Shown piece after piece: positions 9,497 to 21,573 of a DNA stretch of 64,000 nt. The translations under genes were made by a program, and so were the position numbers. Source of the stretch: Xestospongia muta (lineage: Eukaryota; Porifera; Demospongiae; Haplosclerida; Petrosiidae); contig OY848918.1 of assembly GCA_963693285.1 (NCBI GenBank), positions 10,053,162-10,117,161 on the forward strand. Reading direction: 5' to 3'. The first letter of the stretch is position 1. The number at the start of each line of letters is the position of its first letter. The notes under the pieces were generated by a model. It ran no database searches. It saw only the letters and a list, made by a program, of their open reading frames with translations, and was not told the origin of the DNA.

Positions 9497-10845
9497 TGTG
9501 GTCATATCTACTCAGGTCTTGAAAGAAGAAGATTTACTCCAATATCTACGATGGTTGTCCTTTCTCAAAATCTCAATACACAAAGACTATATCAATAACA
9601 ATGGTTCAAAAACTAGGACAACTCTTATATAAACTATGACTGATAAACAGATATTCTTACTAAACTCTTTAGATCAGCTTATTTAACCAGTTTTCATAGT
9701 TAATTTCTAATCCTTTTTAACTTTCAAAAAGCTCTAAACAGTTTATTTTAGAGTTTTAACCTATTTAGACTACTTTATTAGTATTTAATTTAGATTTACA
9801 AACATACGTGTCATTTATCAATGGAGATCCAATTGGACAAGACTTAAAGGTAACTTCAGTGACTTTAGCTCAAAGATCATGTAAAGGGTCAATGATTGAA
9901 CTTAGTGATAGATATCTGTATCATTTAACAAATCAAGATTTGCACTTAATTTGAAGGTTATAACAGTGCAACTTACATTTAGTCTATTATTGTCAGTTTA
10001 TACAGTGGATAAGCTAGCTGATGATGTCAATTTTATCACACCCTTTGTTAACTCATCCATTGCACCAACAGTAGCTAGTGGTGTATTGACATCAATCACA
10101 GGCATTACAGCCATTGATTAATACTACTTTATACTACATACAGTAACTAGTCTGGTCAGTCTGGTTTAGAGAGATTACAAAAGAAGGAAGATGAACTACT
10201 ACAAGGACTCCAATTAACAATGGAACACTAATACCATCATAATACATGTTAAATACATGTTAGTAAGGATCACTCTATGATGTACTAATTGCTGTATCTT
10301 ATATAATGTGCAACCATAATTACCCAACCACTATAAACCAAACGTACATAAACACACTTGGAGTGCCTGGAATTAGGGTGTATAGATGAAATTGGAGTAA
10401 ACAAACAAAACATGTACTTAAAAGTATGTGAGAGAATATCAGTGGCTAGAGTTTGATTAGAAGTTGGTATAGACATACACAAAATTGAAGTGTGTTTCCC
10501 AATGCAGAAACCATTTCTTGACCGATGAACTATACTCCAATATTAATAATAACTCTCCTTTATCAACCTTTGATCAATACCACAAGAAGTATATCTAATA
10601 TCAACTATATCTGCCTTTCTCAACCCTTAAAAAACAATAATTTCTCCAATATCAACCAAGGTTCACCTCTTAGCCATTGAAAAGATAAGCAATACCTCAA
10701 AGAGTACTCTAATAACAACTGTGGCTGTTGGTTGGATGATAAATACCTCCCCCATAAAGGTTGTATAATGTTACAATGATATATCAGTGTATTGCACTAT
10801 GTACACATATATTATTTATGATATTAATATTACATTTTCACTTAC
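9497..10845. other. Spacer with single-copy island (9660-10125)
   Basis: 9497-9660 and 10130-10845 match spacers of other modules (diverged 60-bp monomers). The stretch 9660-10125 is absent from the equivalent place in other modules, where flanking sequence is joined directly (for example 40545-40560). On the plus strand it has two open stretches of protein-like composition: about 9780-9954 (FINGDPIGQDLKVTSVTLAQ ... LYHLTNQDLH, then TGA) and about 9957-10122 (VDKLADDVNFITPFVNSS ... ITGITAID, then TAA). No family recognised; a relic of a further gene is possible. Confidence 0.4.
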
Positions 10846-11621
<776 letters not shown>

Positions 11622-11962
11622 GGAGCCTAAACATGCCCAAAAATCTACAAAAAAGACATGGAGGACCACAAGACTTCTCCAAGGATTTTCCAATAACTGG
11701 AAGAGGATTATTTCAAGTTCATCTGACTGGAGATAGGGTTGAGAGAACAAGGTATCAGAATATACCATGTGTTTGTTTCTCCAGTGTTATGATGTATACA
11801 GACAGCTAATGACATCTTGCAAGGAATGGGTGACTTCAATACTAAAATTAAAGTAGAACATGGCTTGTTTGAATGGTTAGCTTGGTGCTGAGGGGAGGTA
11901 CCTATGTTTATGCTTGCTGAAGACATGGTAAAGTTTGGTCTCCAAGTTGACTTAAATTAAGT
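11622..11962 (+). pseudogene. UBASH3-like histidine phosphatase fragment
   Basis: Encodes the first half of a UBASH3/TULA-type phosphoglycerate-mutase-like domain: LNMPKNLQKRHGGPQDFSKD, PITG.GLFQVHLTG, then after a frameshift the SPVLRCIQT-like stretch (here damaged), NDILQGMGDFNTKIKVEHGL and FEWLAWC ending in TGA. The upstream RHGE catalytic motif and the second-half histidine are absent. It is head-to-head with the CFAP91 middle exon. Confidence 0.7.
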
Positions 11963-12098
11963 TGTTTGCAATAGAACTTTGTAATAATCTATTGTCAAAT
12001 GCCGTGAACGTTAATTAGAGGGGTTTTACTTTTTAAAAATTAATTACAATAATATGGTGTGTGTATTATCATCTTTATTTTGTTGTAAATAGTAGCTT

Positions 12099-13097
12099 GT
12101 TTCTTCAAACTCAGCTGCTAGTTTGTTTATGACATTAGCTTGTTCATATATCTCTTGTCTAGCCTATAATAAGTGACTATTAATAAGTTATGATATATTG
12201 AAGATTTAATACCTGTTTGTCAGCTGTTTTTTCTATAGATTGTAAAATAATGTCCTCTAGGTAAGTGTCAACAGTGCCTTGATAAACTCTTATCATCTGA
12301 TGGAGAAGCAACATGGAAGAGTAATGAACATATGAATGTTAAGAGCCAATAAAAGTATATAGTAGACATAATAAACTAGTAGATCATTGTATAGTGAATT
12401 ATCTGATGTAGAGTGGATGGGTTTAAGGCATATAGACTCAGAACCAGTGGATTGATGGATCTAGTCTTCTTACTTGCTTAAATATTTCATCTTCAGTTCT
12501 TCTACGTTTCTCTTCTCTTTATCTGAGACCACTCTCCTCTGCTTCTCTCATTCTTCTTTGTCTCTCAGCCAACATGACAAATGCATGAATACGTCTCTCC
12601 TCCTATACATAACCACAGCAGTACATATAATTGTGTGTGCTTGTGTAACGAACAGACCTGTAATCTGAGAAGTTCTTTATTAAGGAAGTCCAACTGTTGA
12701 CCAATCAACTCGGCAGCTCCTTGTTCAGCTCCATCATTAATAACAGATTCCTGTTATTACTGTTATTAATTGTTAACTAAATAGTATTTACCTTGTGTTC
12801 AGCTTTTTCTTTAGCTCTCTGTTTACTCAATATAGCTTCCGTCTCTTTTTTCTTCTGTTTTTGTTCAGGAGATTGTGAGGTCATTGATAATGTTTCTTCT
12901 CTCTTGTCTTCCTTCAACATGGCATCTCTGTTCTATTAGTTTATGTATGCCTGTAGTGAAGTGGAGGTAGTGTAAAACATGATTATTGTGATAGAGACTC
13001 TTGTGATAGTGTGATTGTTGTCAGAGTGTCTCTATCTTTTATATGTTCACTCCTAACTTGTCTAATTTGTTGCTCTTTCTCTTTGTTTCTAAGACTC
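12099..13097 (-). pseudogene. CFAP91: CFAP91 late exons with large internal deletion
   Basis: Order on the minus strand: NKEKERQIR exon (about 13038-13097) whose donor GT has become AT; the RRHVEGRQERRNIIN exon, fused about 12881 to the end of the SPEQKQKKKETEA exon, so the five or so exons between them are gone; the GAAELIGQQLDFLN exon (about 12661-12750); the [20 protein letters not shown] exon (about 12478-12600); the VHQGTVDTYLEDIILQS exon (about 12212-12299); the NKLAAEFEE exon (12099-12163). The two terminal exons are missing. Non-functional. Confidence 0.78.
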
Positions 13098-13241
13098 CTA
13101 AAATATTATACATAATTATCAGTATGTTAATCAGTTTATTGGTATCAAAATTGTTATTAACATTAAATGTTTTTCACAAAATCAAAGGTGTATCAAAATT
13201 AATGTATGCAATGTTATTGATCACAACATGAGACTTTTCCT

Positions 13242-14180
13242 TCATTTCACATAGATCTCATAATGGGCTACAGCACAATCTTCATCAGATGTTGCTTCAT
13301 TAAGACAGATCCTCATCTCTATGTAGTCAGTAGTGGAGTAATTGAATTTTTTATAAAACCAAGGTATACCAGTATGTTGACAACAGGCAGTTTCTATACT
13401 ACCACATTGATGACCATCCCATAGAGAATCATTGGTATAGAATTTACCAAAAACAGGATAATTTGGACTTCCAGACTCACAATAATAATCACTACCAACA
13501 AATGATGGTGGAGTTTGAGGTTGTTTACTACCACAAGGACAATTACTATGAACATAGCTATCAAACGAGCCAGCCATAAACGTCCAAATATGGCTACGAG
13601 GATTACCATGAGTTAAACTAATACCATCACTGTAATGAGAGTTAATACTGCTGGTGGTGTGATGTGCTCCATCCGTCCAGCCAACTTGATATCCAATAAC
13701 TTTACCACACACTTGAGAGTATTCAATGTTTCCTGATGGAAAGGCTTTTCCTACACAGCTACCTCCACTACTAACTGGTCGACCACATGCTCGAACACCA
13801 TTTTCACTATACAGTCTAAATTCGTCAGGACATTTCTCTCTGCTATCTGTCATGTTAAGATAAGCCACCCTCATCCAACCTCCTGTGGAATTACACAATG
13901 TTTCCATGTGGCAGTATGCCTGACGAACATGGCCATGGCTGTCAACTAACATGTAATAGTTTGAAGGACAGTTTGCACATTTCTTCTTAATCTCCTCACA
14001 TGAATGAAGTAATTGAGAAGGTTTATACTCATTGTTGCAGTGGGGCGTAATAGAATTAATTTTGATGGTCAGATCTCGAATGGTTGAATCAAAGTGGTAA
14101 GTAGAAAGGCATGTGCCAGCTGTGCTAGCAGAGACACTTACAATAACAACCAGTAGAGTTATACAATAAAGGTAAGCCAT
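13242..14180 (-). CDS. Short-type secreted Cys-rich protein (intact)
   Basis: Single exon, 312 aa. Signal peptide 1-22 (MAYLYCITLLVVIVSVSAST), a short linker (FDSTIRDLTIKINSI) instead of the coiled coil, then SCEEIKKKCANCPSNYY, DSHGHVRQAYCHMETLC and the full GGWMR domain to YEIYVK. It lacks the about 100-residue coiled coil of the long type, so it is probably monomeric or pairs differently (inference). The C-terminal half is closer to the long gene at 27509-28753 than its N-terminal half is, a sign of gene conversion. It ends in TGA, and the overlapping poly(A) signal of its relatives is changed to AATGAA. It is the only intact short-type copy in the window, and sits directly upstream of a late CFAP91 exon. 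Confidence 0.83.
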   Translation of the reverse strand: MAYLYCITLLVVIVSVSASTAGTCLSTYHFDSTIRDLTIKINSITPHCNNEYKPSQLLHSCEEIKKKCANCPSNYYMLVDSHGHVRQAYCHMETLCNSTGGWMRVAYLNMTDSREKCPDEFRLYSENGVRACGRPVSSGGSCVGKAFPSGNIEYSQVCGKVIGYQVGWTDGAHHTTSSINSHYSDGISLTHGNPRSHIWTFMAGSFDSYVHSNCPCGSKQPQTPPSFVGSDYYCESGSPNYPVFGKFYTNDSLWDGHQCGSIETACCQHTGIPWFYKKFNYSTTDYIEMRICLNEATSDEDCAVAHYEIYVK

Positions 14181-15063
14181 TTTAGAAAGTTGTCTTGAAT
14201 TGTGAATAATGAAAATTTCTTGTCTTTTTATATCTTTCTAAAACCACAGAAATCATCTCTAAAGTGAATATTCACTATTATACAGAAATAGATTTTTTGA
14301 TGAAGACTTTAACCATTGTTATCTTAAGGACTACCCATCTTTGTCCTTTCTCAACTTTAAACAAACAAGTCCAAAGGCAAGAACTACCCCAACAATGATA
14401 ACCTCATCAAAAAGGACATATCAAAGACTACACATAACCCATAAGAAAAGACACATCAAGGACTACCCATAGATAAGATACCTCTTTAAGAAAGGACACT
14501 TTAAGGACTACTTCTTATATAATGTGCAACGATAATTACCCAACCACTATAAACCAAATGTACATAGACACACTTGGAGTGCCTGGAATTAGGGTGTATG
14601 GATGAAATTGGAGTAAACAAATAAAACATGTACTTAAAAGTATGTGAGAGAATATCAGTGGCTAGAGTTTAATTATAAGTTGGTAGAGACATACACAAAA
14701 TTAAAGTGTGTTTTCCAATGCAGAAACCATTTCTTGACTGATGAACTATACTACAATATCAATAATAACTCTCCTTTATCAACCTTTGATCAATACCACA
14801 AGGAGTATTCTAATATCGACTATACCTGTCCTTTCTTAATGCTTTGAAAAAACAATAATTTCTCTAATATCAATCAAGGTTCACCTCTTAGCCATTGAAA
14901 AGATAAGCAATACCTCAAGGAGTACTCTAATAACAACTGTGGCTGTTGGTTGGATGATAAATACCTCCCCCATAAAGGTTGTATAATGTTACAATGATAT
15001 ATCAGTGTATTGCACTATGTACACATATACTATTTATGATATGAATATTACATTTTCACTTAC
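14181..15063. repeat. Spacer upstream of the short gene
   Basis: Contains the short-gene 5' flank (TTCTTGTCTTTTTATATC), two to three copies of the 45-bp repeat (about 14396-14520) and diverged 60-bp monomers (14740-14950). No gene seen. Confidence 0.65.
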
Positions 15064-15851
15064 CACAAATGTTCCAGTCTCTTATCATTCAATACTTGAT
15101 AGCAAGTCTCTCTCTGCTGAAGTAATTTTTCAAGTAATTCCATTCTCTCTAATTGTATAGCAGAGATCTTCTTCTCATGATAACTCCACTGTAGACATTC
15201 CTGTTCCTCCATCATATGTCTAAAATAATAAATAGATGTTAGATCCATACACAGAATGAATGGTTGAGTGGATGGATGGATGAATGGACAATTGGGATCA
15301 ATAAATAGACAGATGAATGAATACATGGATAAATAAATGGATAAATGAATGGATGGATAAATAGAATGATGGATACACGGATAAATGGATGGATGTCCAG
15401 TGCATATTGTATCTACCTTCTCTTATCAATCTGTGATATGTCATTTAGTGATGGCAAAGTGGCTTCCCAAGCCTGTTAGCTTGAGCTCTCTCGATCATTT
15501 CTACCCAGCAGGTAAGCCAGACTCTACAAATATAACACTTAGAACCAGTTACAAACTCACTAATTAGTACTCACCATAACACAGTGTTGCTAATGTAAGT
15601 AGTTCAGACTGTGAACCAGGTCGAACTACATATTCTGGTGAGTAAGGATCTATCTGTGTCTCACTGTCTCTATAATCTGTTTGTACATGGACAGTTCTAG
15701 TCAATAGAGAAGCTAGAGACAGTTCAGTAGATTGTTTATCCATCAGAAGTTCTAGACTATATGGGGGAGGGTGAAATAAGAAGGAGATTGATGATGGACT
15801 CATTTTGGGGCTCCAAGGCAATTGATGGAAGCATTTAAGAAGATCATCATA
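15064..15851 (-). pseudogene. CFAP91: CFAP91 middle exons, disrupted copy
   Basis: Exons: [20 protein letters not shown]...LATLCYG with GTGAGT donor (about 15576-15851); GLPAG followed at once by TAG because about 10 bases before EMIER are lost, then a frameshifted remainder (about 15425-15520); MMEEQECLQWSYHEKKISAI to RLEHLW with a good GTAAGT donor (15064-15219). The last exon is open, the middle one is not. The GLPAG-TAG lesion is shared with the copies at 41217-42103 and 53114-54051. Confidence 0.8.
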
Positions 15852-16381
15852 GGAACTTAAACATGCCCAATGAACTACCAAAAAAATCTGGAGGACCATA
15901 AGATTTCTCTGAGGGTTCTCCGATAACAAAAACATGATTGTTACAAGTTCACCTGAATGGAGAAGGGATGAGAGAACATGGTATCAGAACACACCATATG
16001 TTTGTTTCTTCAGCATTACAATGTATACAGGCAGCTAATGCCATCTTGCAAGGAATGGGTGACTTCAAGACTAAAATTAAAGTAGAACATGGTTTGTTTG
16101 AATGATTAGTTTGTTGCCAAGGGTAGGTACCTATGTTTCCATGAAGGATCTTAAACCAAATGAAACGCACTTGGAGTTTTATAAATGCGTGCACAACATT
16201 ACCAAACTCCTTCTGAAAAATATAGGACCCAATAGTGGTAATGTAAAATGATAGTGGGTCATGCGGCCACTCTTGAGGCCTGCACTCATCAGCTCTGTGC
16301 TCAAGACTTAATGAAATTAATCCAAAAAATACCTTACTATGGTGTATGTGTCTGTCAGAAGAGTGGAACAAGAAAGTCTAG
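15852..16381 (+). pseudogene. UBASH3-like histidine phosphatase, both halves, degenerate
   Basis: First half: LNMPNELPKKSGG, then a frameshift, then VHLNGEGMREHGIRTHHMFV, CIQAANAILQGMGDF, VEHGLFE then TGA. Second half: a VGHAATLEACTHQL stretch carrying the second catalytic histidine region of the UBASH3 family, then QDLMKLIQKIPYYGVCVC. Several stops and frameshifts separate the parts. This is the most complete layout of the domain in the window, though dead. Confidence 0.75.
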
Positions 16382-16631
16382 TATGTGATTACAATAATAT
16401 GCTGCACATATTATCATCTTTATTTTGTTGTAAATAGTAGCTTGTTTATTGTAATTATTATTTATTTTTGTTTTAATGTTCTTTTAAGTCTCTTTTATTT
16501 CTCTCTTATGATCACTGTTATATTTTTTCAGGGATAATAATTATTGTTATACTACAATATAAGGCTATTATAACTACCTGTACTATGCAGAGTAATATAA
16601 TCTAGTATCATAATATGTTAATACAACATTT

Positions 16632-18109
16632 CTAGTGATCTTGTTGGTTGGTGGTTTCACTGCTTTGCCCCTCTTCACTAATAGTAGGAGTAGTAACTGT
16701 TTCCTTAGCTAGTCCTTCTTCTCCTAGTTGTTTATGGATAATACAATGAGCTGCTAATAAATGTTTCCTCTGACTGTGTTTGACTAGAGACATGATCAAT
16801 GGAGTCCAGATATTTTTATCTATTGGTTACTTACCTTTCTCTCTGATAGTCTGTTTCTCTACCTCAGGTAGCAAGAAGTAGTAAACCATTTTTCAGCCAC
16901 CATTTCTTGACTTTGCAGTTTATCTTGACTGCAAGTATAACATTATATTATATATCATCTATTCTCAGTACAGTAATGTAAATAACTTACATTTCTTCAA
17001 ATTCAGCTGCTAGTTTGTTTATGACATTAGCTTGTTCATGTATCTCTTTTCTAGCCTATAATGGTGATTATTAATAAGTTATGATATATTGAAGATTTAA
17101 TACCTGTTTGTCAGCTGTTTTCTCTATAGATTGTAGAATAATGTCCTCTAGGTAAGTGTCAACAGTGCCTTGATGAACTCTTATCATCTGATGGAGGAGT
17201 AACATTAAAGAGTAATGAACATATGAATGTTAAGAGCCAATAAAGTATATAGTAGGCATAATAAACTAGTAGATCATTGTATAGTAAATTATCTGATGTA
17301 GAGTGGTTGGTTTCTGATCCTCATCAGCTAAAAGATAAAAGAAATGACCTTATCAGAATCTGAGCTATTACAAAAGAAGTTCATTTCATTCTATTTATAA
17401 AATATTATTTAGTTATCTCTCTTACTTTGTAGTTTCTTTGTTTGTAAATCATTGTAGACTTTGTCCAATATCTTGCCAAGTTTAGCTTCTTTTCTAGCTT
17501 TGACACCAATTGGTTTAGCTGATGAACAAGGAGGTTTAATTCTAGAAAGACAAAAGGTATATTAACAGCTAACACATTGATACCGTGTTAATAAATAGTC
17601 TCTCAAACCACACGACACAAGGAGCAACCAAACTCAGCAATAAATAACAAAACTCAGCCTAGTATCTGGTTAATACAAGAGACAAAACGTTTGTAATCAA
17701 AGTTGAAACTAGCATATAATATATATAACAGAATATAACTCAAATCAGTCACTTTATGAGGCAGAGTAGCTTTATGATCCAATAGTCCTATATAATAGTC
17801 AATATAATACTATCATATATATAGTGTGTGTACAATGTACTATTAAGTGCTGTGTTATATTGTCTCTTTATTGCATATTGCTCAATATAATACTATCATA
17901 TATATATATAGTGTGTGTACAATGTACCATTGAGTGCTGTGTTATATTGGTTCCTTATTGTATATTGCTCTGAGCTAGCATCCAAGTAGATACCAATACG
18001 TGTCGTAGGAGACTGTTGTGATAGTGTGATTGTTGTCAGAGTGTCTCTACCTTTTATATGTTCACTCCTAACTCTAATTTGTCGCTCTTTCTCTTTGTTT
18101 CTAAGACTC
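16632..18109 (-). pseudogene. CFAP91: CFAP91 late exons, disrupted copy
   Basis: From the 5' side: NKEKERQIR exon (18051-18109, with an in-frame 3-base deletion); the DASSEQYA exon 3' half only, extended into 83-bp repeats (17790-17990); KPPCSSAKPIG...KILDKVYNDLQTKK (about 17425-17545); then a jump from a KPLRL-exon remnant (about 17320) to the VHQGTVDTYLEDIILQS exon (about 17103-17190), removing several exons; NKLAAEFEE (about 16990-17057); the [11 protein letters not shown] exon with a 2-base insertion (about 16858-16932); the terminal exon QRKHLLAAH..IH...TNQQDH with stop at 16632-16634. The gapped layout is the same as at 34313-35792. Confidence 0.8.
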
Positions 18110-18258
18110 CTAAAATATTGTACATAATTATCAGTATGTTAATCAGTTTATTGGTATCAAAATTTTTATTAACATCAAAAATTTTTTTTCACAAAATCAA
18201 AGGTATATCAAAATTATTGTATGCAATGTTATTGATCACAACATGAGACTTTTCCTTT

Positions 18259-18300
18259 ATTTCACATAGATCTCATAATGGGCTACTGGACAATCTTCAT
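18259..18300 (-). pseudogene. Scar of a deleted long-type gene
   Basis: Only the last 13-14 codons of a long-type gene remain (to HYEIYVK and TAA/AATAAA). They are joined directly to sequence that elsewhere lies about 60 bases upstream of the start codon (CACTGATCTAAAATCTAGATC, compare 37932-37952). About 1.9 kb is missing relative to the matching region at 35940-37930. Confidence 0.75.
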
Positions 18301-19540
18301 AGTCACTGATCTAAAATCTAGATCTTTCTTAATATCAAATATATTATATACATGCCCCACTGAAATAATGAGATAACCATAGCATCAAAAAATGAATAAC
18401 ACCTGGAGGGGGTTACCTCCTTTCAAATAATAAGGGATATTGCAAAGATTACCTAATATCAATATATATATAATATAATTCTCCTTCCTTAGCACCAAAA
18501 AAATTACTTCTATTTCAAGGATTATGCTATTATAAACTCTTTATTTGTGTATTTAAAACAAGTATAAGAGGTTAGCTGCTGTTTGGTCAATTACTAGATG
18601 TACCATCAAGTTATTATCTAAAAGCTAATTCTAATACAATAATGAAAATTGGTATTTTGGGAGTTGACATTTTGAGAAGTTAACATTTTGAGATATGATA
18701 TATGCAATATTACATAGTATTTACTACTTACAGTATACACAGTATATATGGTATAAACACATACTGTGTATAATATGATTATATACTGTGTATACTATGT
18801 TATACATACAGTACATTATATATTATATACACAGTATAATGTTATACAAAGATCACAATCAATTTCCCAAAGAAGAAGCCTTTATTCTTGACTGATAAGA
18901 ACTACACCAAAATCAACAATAGTGGAAAGATAAGCAATACCACAAGGAGTATTTTAATATCAACCATAACTGTCCTTTCTCACCATATGAATAGAAAGTG
19001 ATTATACTAATATCAACCAAGAACTCAATGAATACTCAGATATCAACCGTAATTGTCCTTTCTGAACCCAATATCAATCATACACTGACTCAGGTCACAG
19101 CAGACCTACTTACTGTCATTAATAAACAGTATCTTAGTACTGAGTGGAATCTATCCCAATACACATTATGTGAACAGGATGCAATTGTATTAAATACTAC
19201 AATATTACAATGACATATCAATGTATTGCTTTTATACACTTGATAGATGTCATGATAAATCATCCAACCTCCTCCAGAACTATATAACTCTACTATAATA
19301 TATTCTCTCAGTATGATGAAAGTATTTGAACTGCTATAGCTGAACCATTATTGGTTTTATATTGTTAGTCTTAATATTGTTATTCATAACATTTAATAAT
19401 AACTCAATTGTATGTAATCAAAATCCCAAAGATAAGTAACTTTGACAAAAGGCTTACTAAATCAAAGTTGTACCAAATGTGTACATAAACATAATGTAAA
19501 TACAAGTTAATCAAAGTACAAGCTGTTCTATTATTTCAAA
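18301..19540. repeat. Spacer, near-copy of 37930-39159
   Basis: Holds the CACCTGGAGGGGGTTACCTCC variant of the promoter-distal module, an AT-rich TATAC block (about 18690-18860) and diverged 60-bp monomers (18890-19080). A plus-strand ORF at 18998-19213 recurs in other modules but is made of spacer monomers and is not supported as a gene. Confidence 0.7.
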
Positions 19541-19762
19541 TAGATCTCATAATGGCCTACAGGACAATCTTCATCAGATGTACCTTTATTAAGACAGATC
19601 CTTATCTCAATGTAGTCAGTAGTAGAGTACTACTGACTATATAGTCTCACTGCTATCTGTCATATTAATATAAGCCACCCTCATTCAACCTCCTGTGGAA
19701 TAACACAATGTTTCCATGTGGCAGTATGCCTGACGAACACGGCCATGACTATCAAATCACAT
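19541..19762 (-). pseudogene. Short-type gene relic with large internal deletion
   Basis: Minus strand: DSHGRVRQAYCHMETLCYST and a damaged GGWMR region (19675-19762) are joined at about 19640 to the C-terminal end (STTDYIEIRICLNKGTSDED to YEI, 19541-19640). The central domain is missing. Upstream it abuts CFAP91 exon sequence at ATCAAATCACATATATAG, the same junction type as at about 30800. Confidence 0.7.
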
Positions 19763-20113
19763 ATATAGTGTGTGTATAATGTACCATTGAGTACTGTGTT
19801 ATATTGGCTCTTTGCTGCATATTGCTCTGAGCTAGCATCCAAGTAGATACCAATACGTGTCATAGGAGCATAGACTTGAGAATCAAACTTAGTATACTCA
19901 TTGATAATGTTTCTTTTCTCTTGTCTTCCTTCAATATGGCGTCTCTGTTCTATTAGTTTACGTATGGCTGTAGTGAAATGGAGGTAGTGTAAATGTGATC
20001 ATTGTGATAGAGACTGTTGTGATAGTGTGATTGTTGTCAGAGTGTCTCTACCTTTTATATGTTCACTCCTAACTCGTCTAATTTGTCGCTCTTTCTCTTT
20101 GTTTCTAAGACTA
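19763..20113 (-). pseudogene. CFAP91: CFAP91 exons (two), isolated
   Basis: NKEKERQIRRVRSEHIK exon (20052-20113; its acceptor region reads CTACT in place of CTCCT) and the following exon RKLIEQRRHIEGRQEKR...VYAPMTRIGIYLDASSEQYA (about 19790-19980). All later exons are missing; short-type relic follows. It lies directly downstream of the long gene at 20260-21501. Confidence 0.75.
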
Positions 20114-20259
20114 CTAAAATATTGTACATAATTATCAGTATGTTAATCAGTTTATTGGTATCAAAATTCTTATTAACATCAAAAACTTTTTTCACAAAAT
20201 CAAAGGTGTATCAAAATTAGTGCATGCAATGTTATTGATCACAACATGAGACTTTTCCT

Positions 20260-21501
20260 TTATTTCACATAGATCTCATAATGGGCTACACCACAATCTT
20301 CATCAGATGTATCTTCATCAAGACAGATCCTCATCTCTATGTAGTCAGTAGTGGAGCAATTGAGTTTCTTATAAAACCAAGGTATACAAGTACGTTGACA
20401 ACAAGCAGTCTCTGAACTACCACATTGATGACCATCCCACACAGGATCATTGGTATAGAATTTACCCTCAACAGGATAATTTAGACATCCAGACTCACAA
20501 TAATAGTCACTACCAACAAATGATGGTGGAGTTCTAGGATAGGTACTACCACATGGACAATTACTATGAAGATTATCAGTTGAGCCAACCATAAAAGTCC
20601 AAATATGGCTACGAGGATTGCCATGAGTTAAACTAATACCATCACTGTAATGAAAGTTAATACTACTGTTAGTGTGTTTAGCTCCATCTGGATGACCAAC
20701 TTGATATCCAATAACTTTACCACAAACTTGAGAGTACTCAATATTACCTGATGGAAATGTTATTCCTACACAGCTACCTCCACTACTAACTGGTCGACCA
20801 CATGCTCGAACACCATTTTCACTATACAGTCTAAATACATCAGGACATTTCTCACTGCTATCTGTCATGTTAAGATAAGCTACCCTCATCCAACCTCCTG
20901 CAGAACTACACAACTCCTCCATATAACAGTACACTTGATGATTAATGCTGCGATTATCAGCTATAATGTAATAGCCTGAAGAACAGTCTGGACATCTCTT
21001 TTTTATCTCCTCACACGAATGAGGAAGTAACAATGATGGAGGAGGACATTTCTTTGTAGTAGTATTCTCATGAATATCTTTGAGAGTATTAATATCTTCT
21101 TTAATGTCATCAACGTTACCTTCTAACCTAACCATACTTCTATTGAGATCATTGACAATCTCAAGAACCTTAATAATGCCTTCATTGTACAAACTTGTCT
21201 CTAACCTGGATATATTAGCAACAATAGCCTCAGTGAGTTCTTTGATCACTTTATTACATTTAGTTGGTGAGTTAGATAGTAGTTGTTGTGATACAACAAG
21301 TTGTATGGGACTAGTTGGATTACTACCATCTTCACAAGGTGGACAGCTACTGCGAGAAGATTGAGTAAGGAGTTGATTAATAGCAGCAGTCAGGTTAGCT
21401 ATGGCATCATCTATATAACTATCACCATCAGAATGACTTAATTGATTAGACATACCAGTAATAGCTAATATGACTACCAGTAAAGATAGAAGGGAAGTCA
21501 T
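20260..21501 (-). CDS. Long-type secreted coiled-coil/Cys-rich protein (intact)
   Basis: Single exon, 413 aa, same domain order as the copy at 6286-7530: signal peptide, SCPPC linker, coiled coil, Cys-rich GGWMR domain, YEIYVK end. The variable patch reads GSTDNLHSNCPCGSTYPRTP, one residue shorter than in relatives. A few otherwise constant positions differ (SSAGGWM, CLNYPVEGK, SSETACCQRTC), the last adding an extra cysteine. Stop TAA overlaps AATAAA at 20259-20264. Upstream promoter at 21536-21573. Function unknown; secretion inferred. Confidence 0.86.
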   Translation of the reverse strand: MTSLLSLLVVILAITGMSNQLSHSDGDSYIDDAIANLTAAINQLLTQSSRSSCPPCEDGSNPTSPIQLVVSQQLLSNSPTKCNKVIKELTEAIVANISRLETSLYNEGIIKVLEIVNDLNRSMVRLEGNVDDIKEDINTLKDIHENTTTKKCPPPSLLLPHSCEEIKKRCPDCSSGYYIIADNRSINHQVYCYMEELCSSAGGWMRVAYLNMTDSSEKCPDVFRLYSENGVRACGRPVSSGGSCVGITFPSGNIEYSQVCGKVIGYQVGHPDGAKHTNSSINFHYSDGISLTHGNPRSHIWTFMVGSTDNLHSNCPCGSTYPRTPPSFVGSDYYCESGCLNYPVEGKFYTNDPVWDGHQCGSSETACCQRTCIPWFYKKLNCSTTDYIEMRICLDEDTSDEDCGVAHYEIYVK

Positions 21502-21535
21502 TGTAACTCTTGTACTGTTCTACTCTTGTTGTGCT

Positions 21536-21573
21536 GTAGACTGTCTACCTTATATACTCACTGAGATAGTGAG
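21536..21573 (-). promoter_or_regulatory. Candidate core promoter of long-type gene
   Basis: GTAGAC-T-GTCTAC on the given strand (21536-21548), GTATATAAGG, then CTCACT-GAGAT-AGTGAG (21557-21573). Confidence 0.55.
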
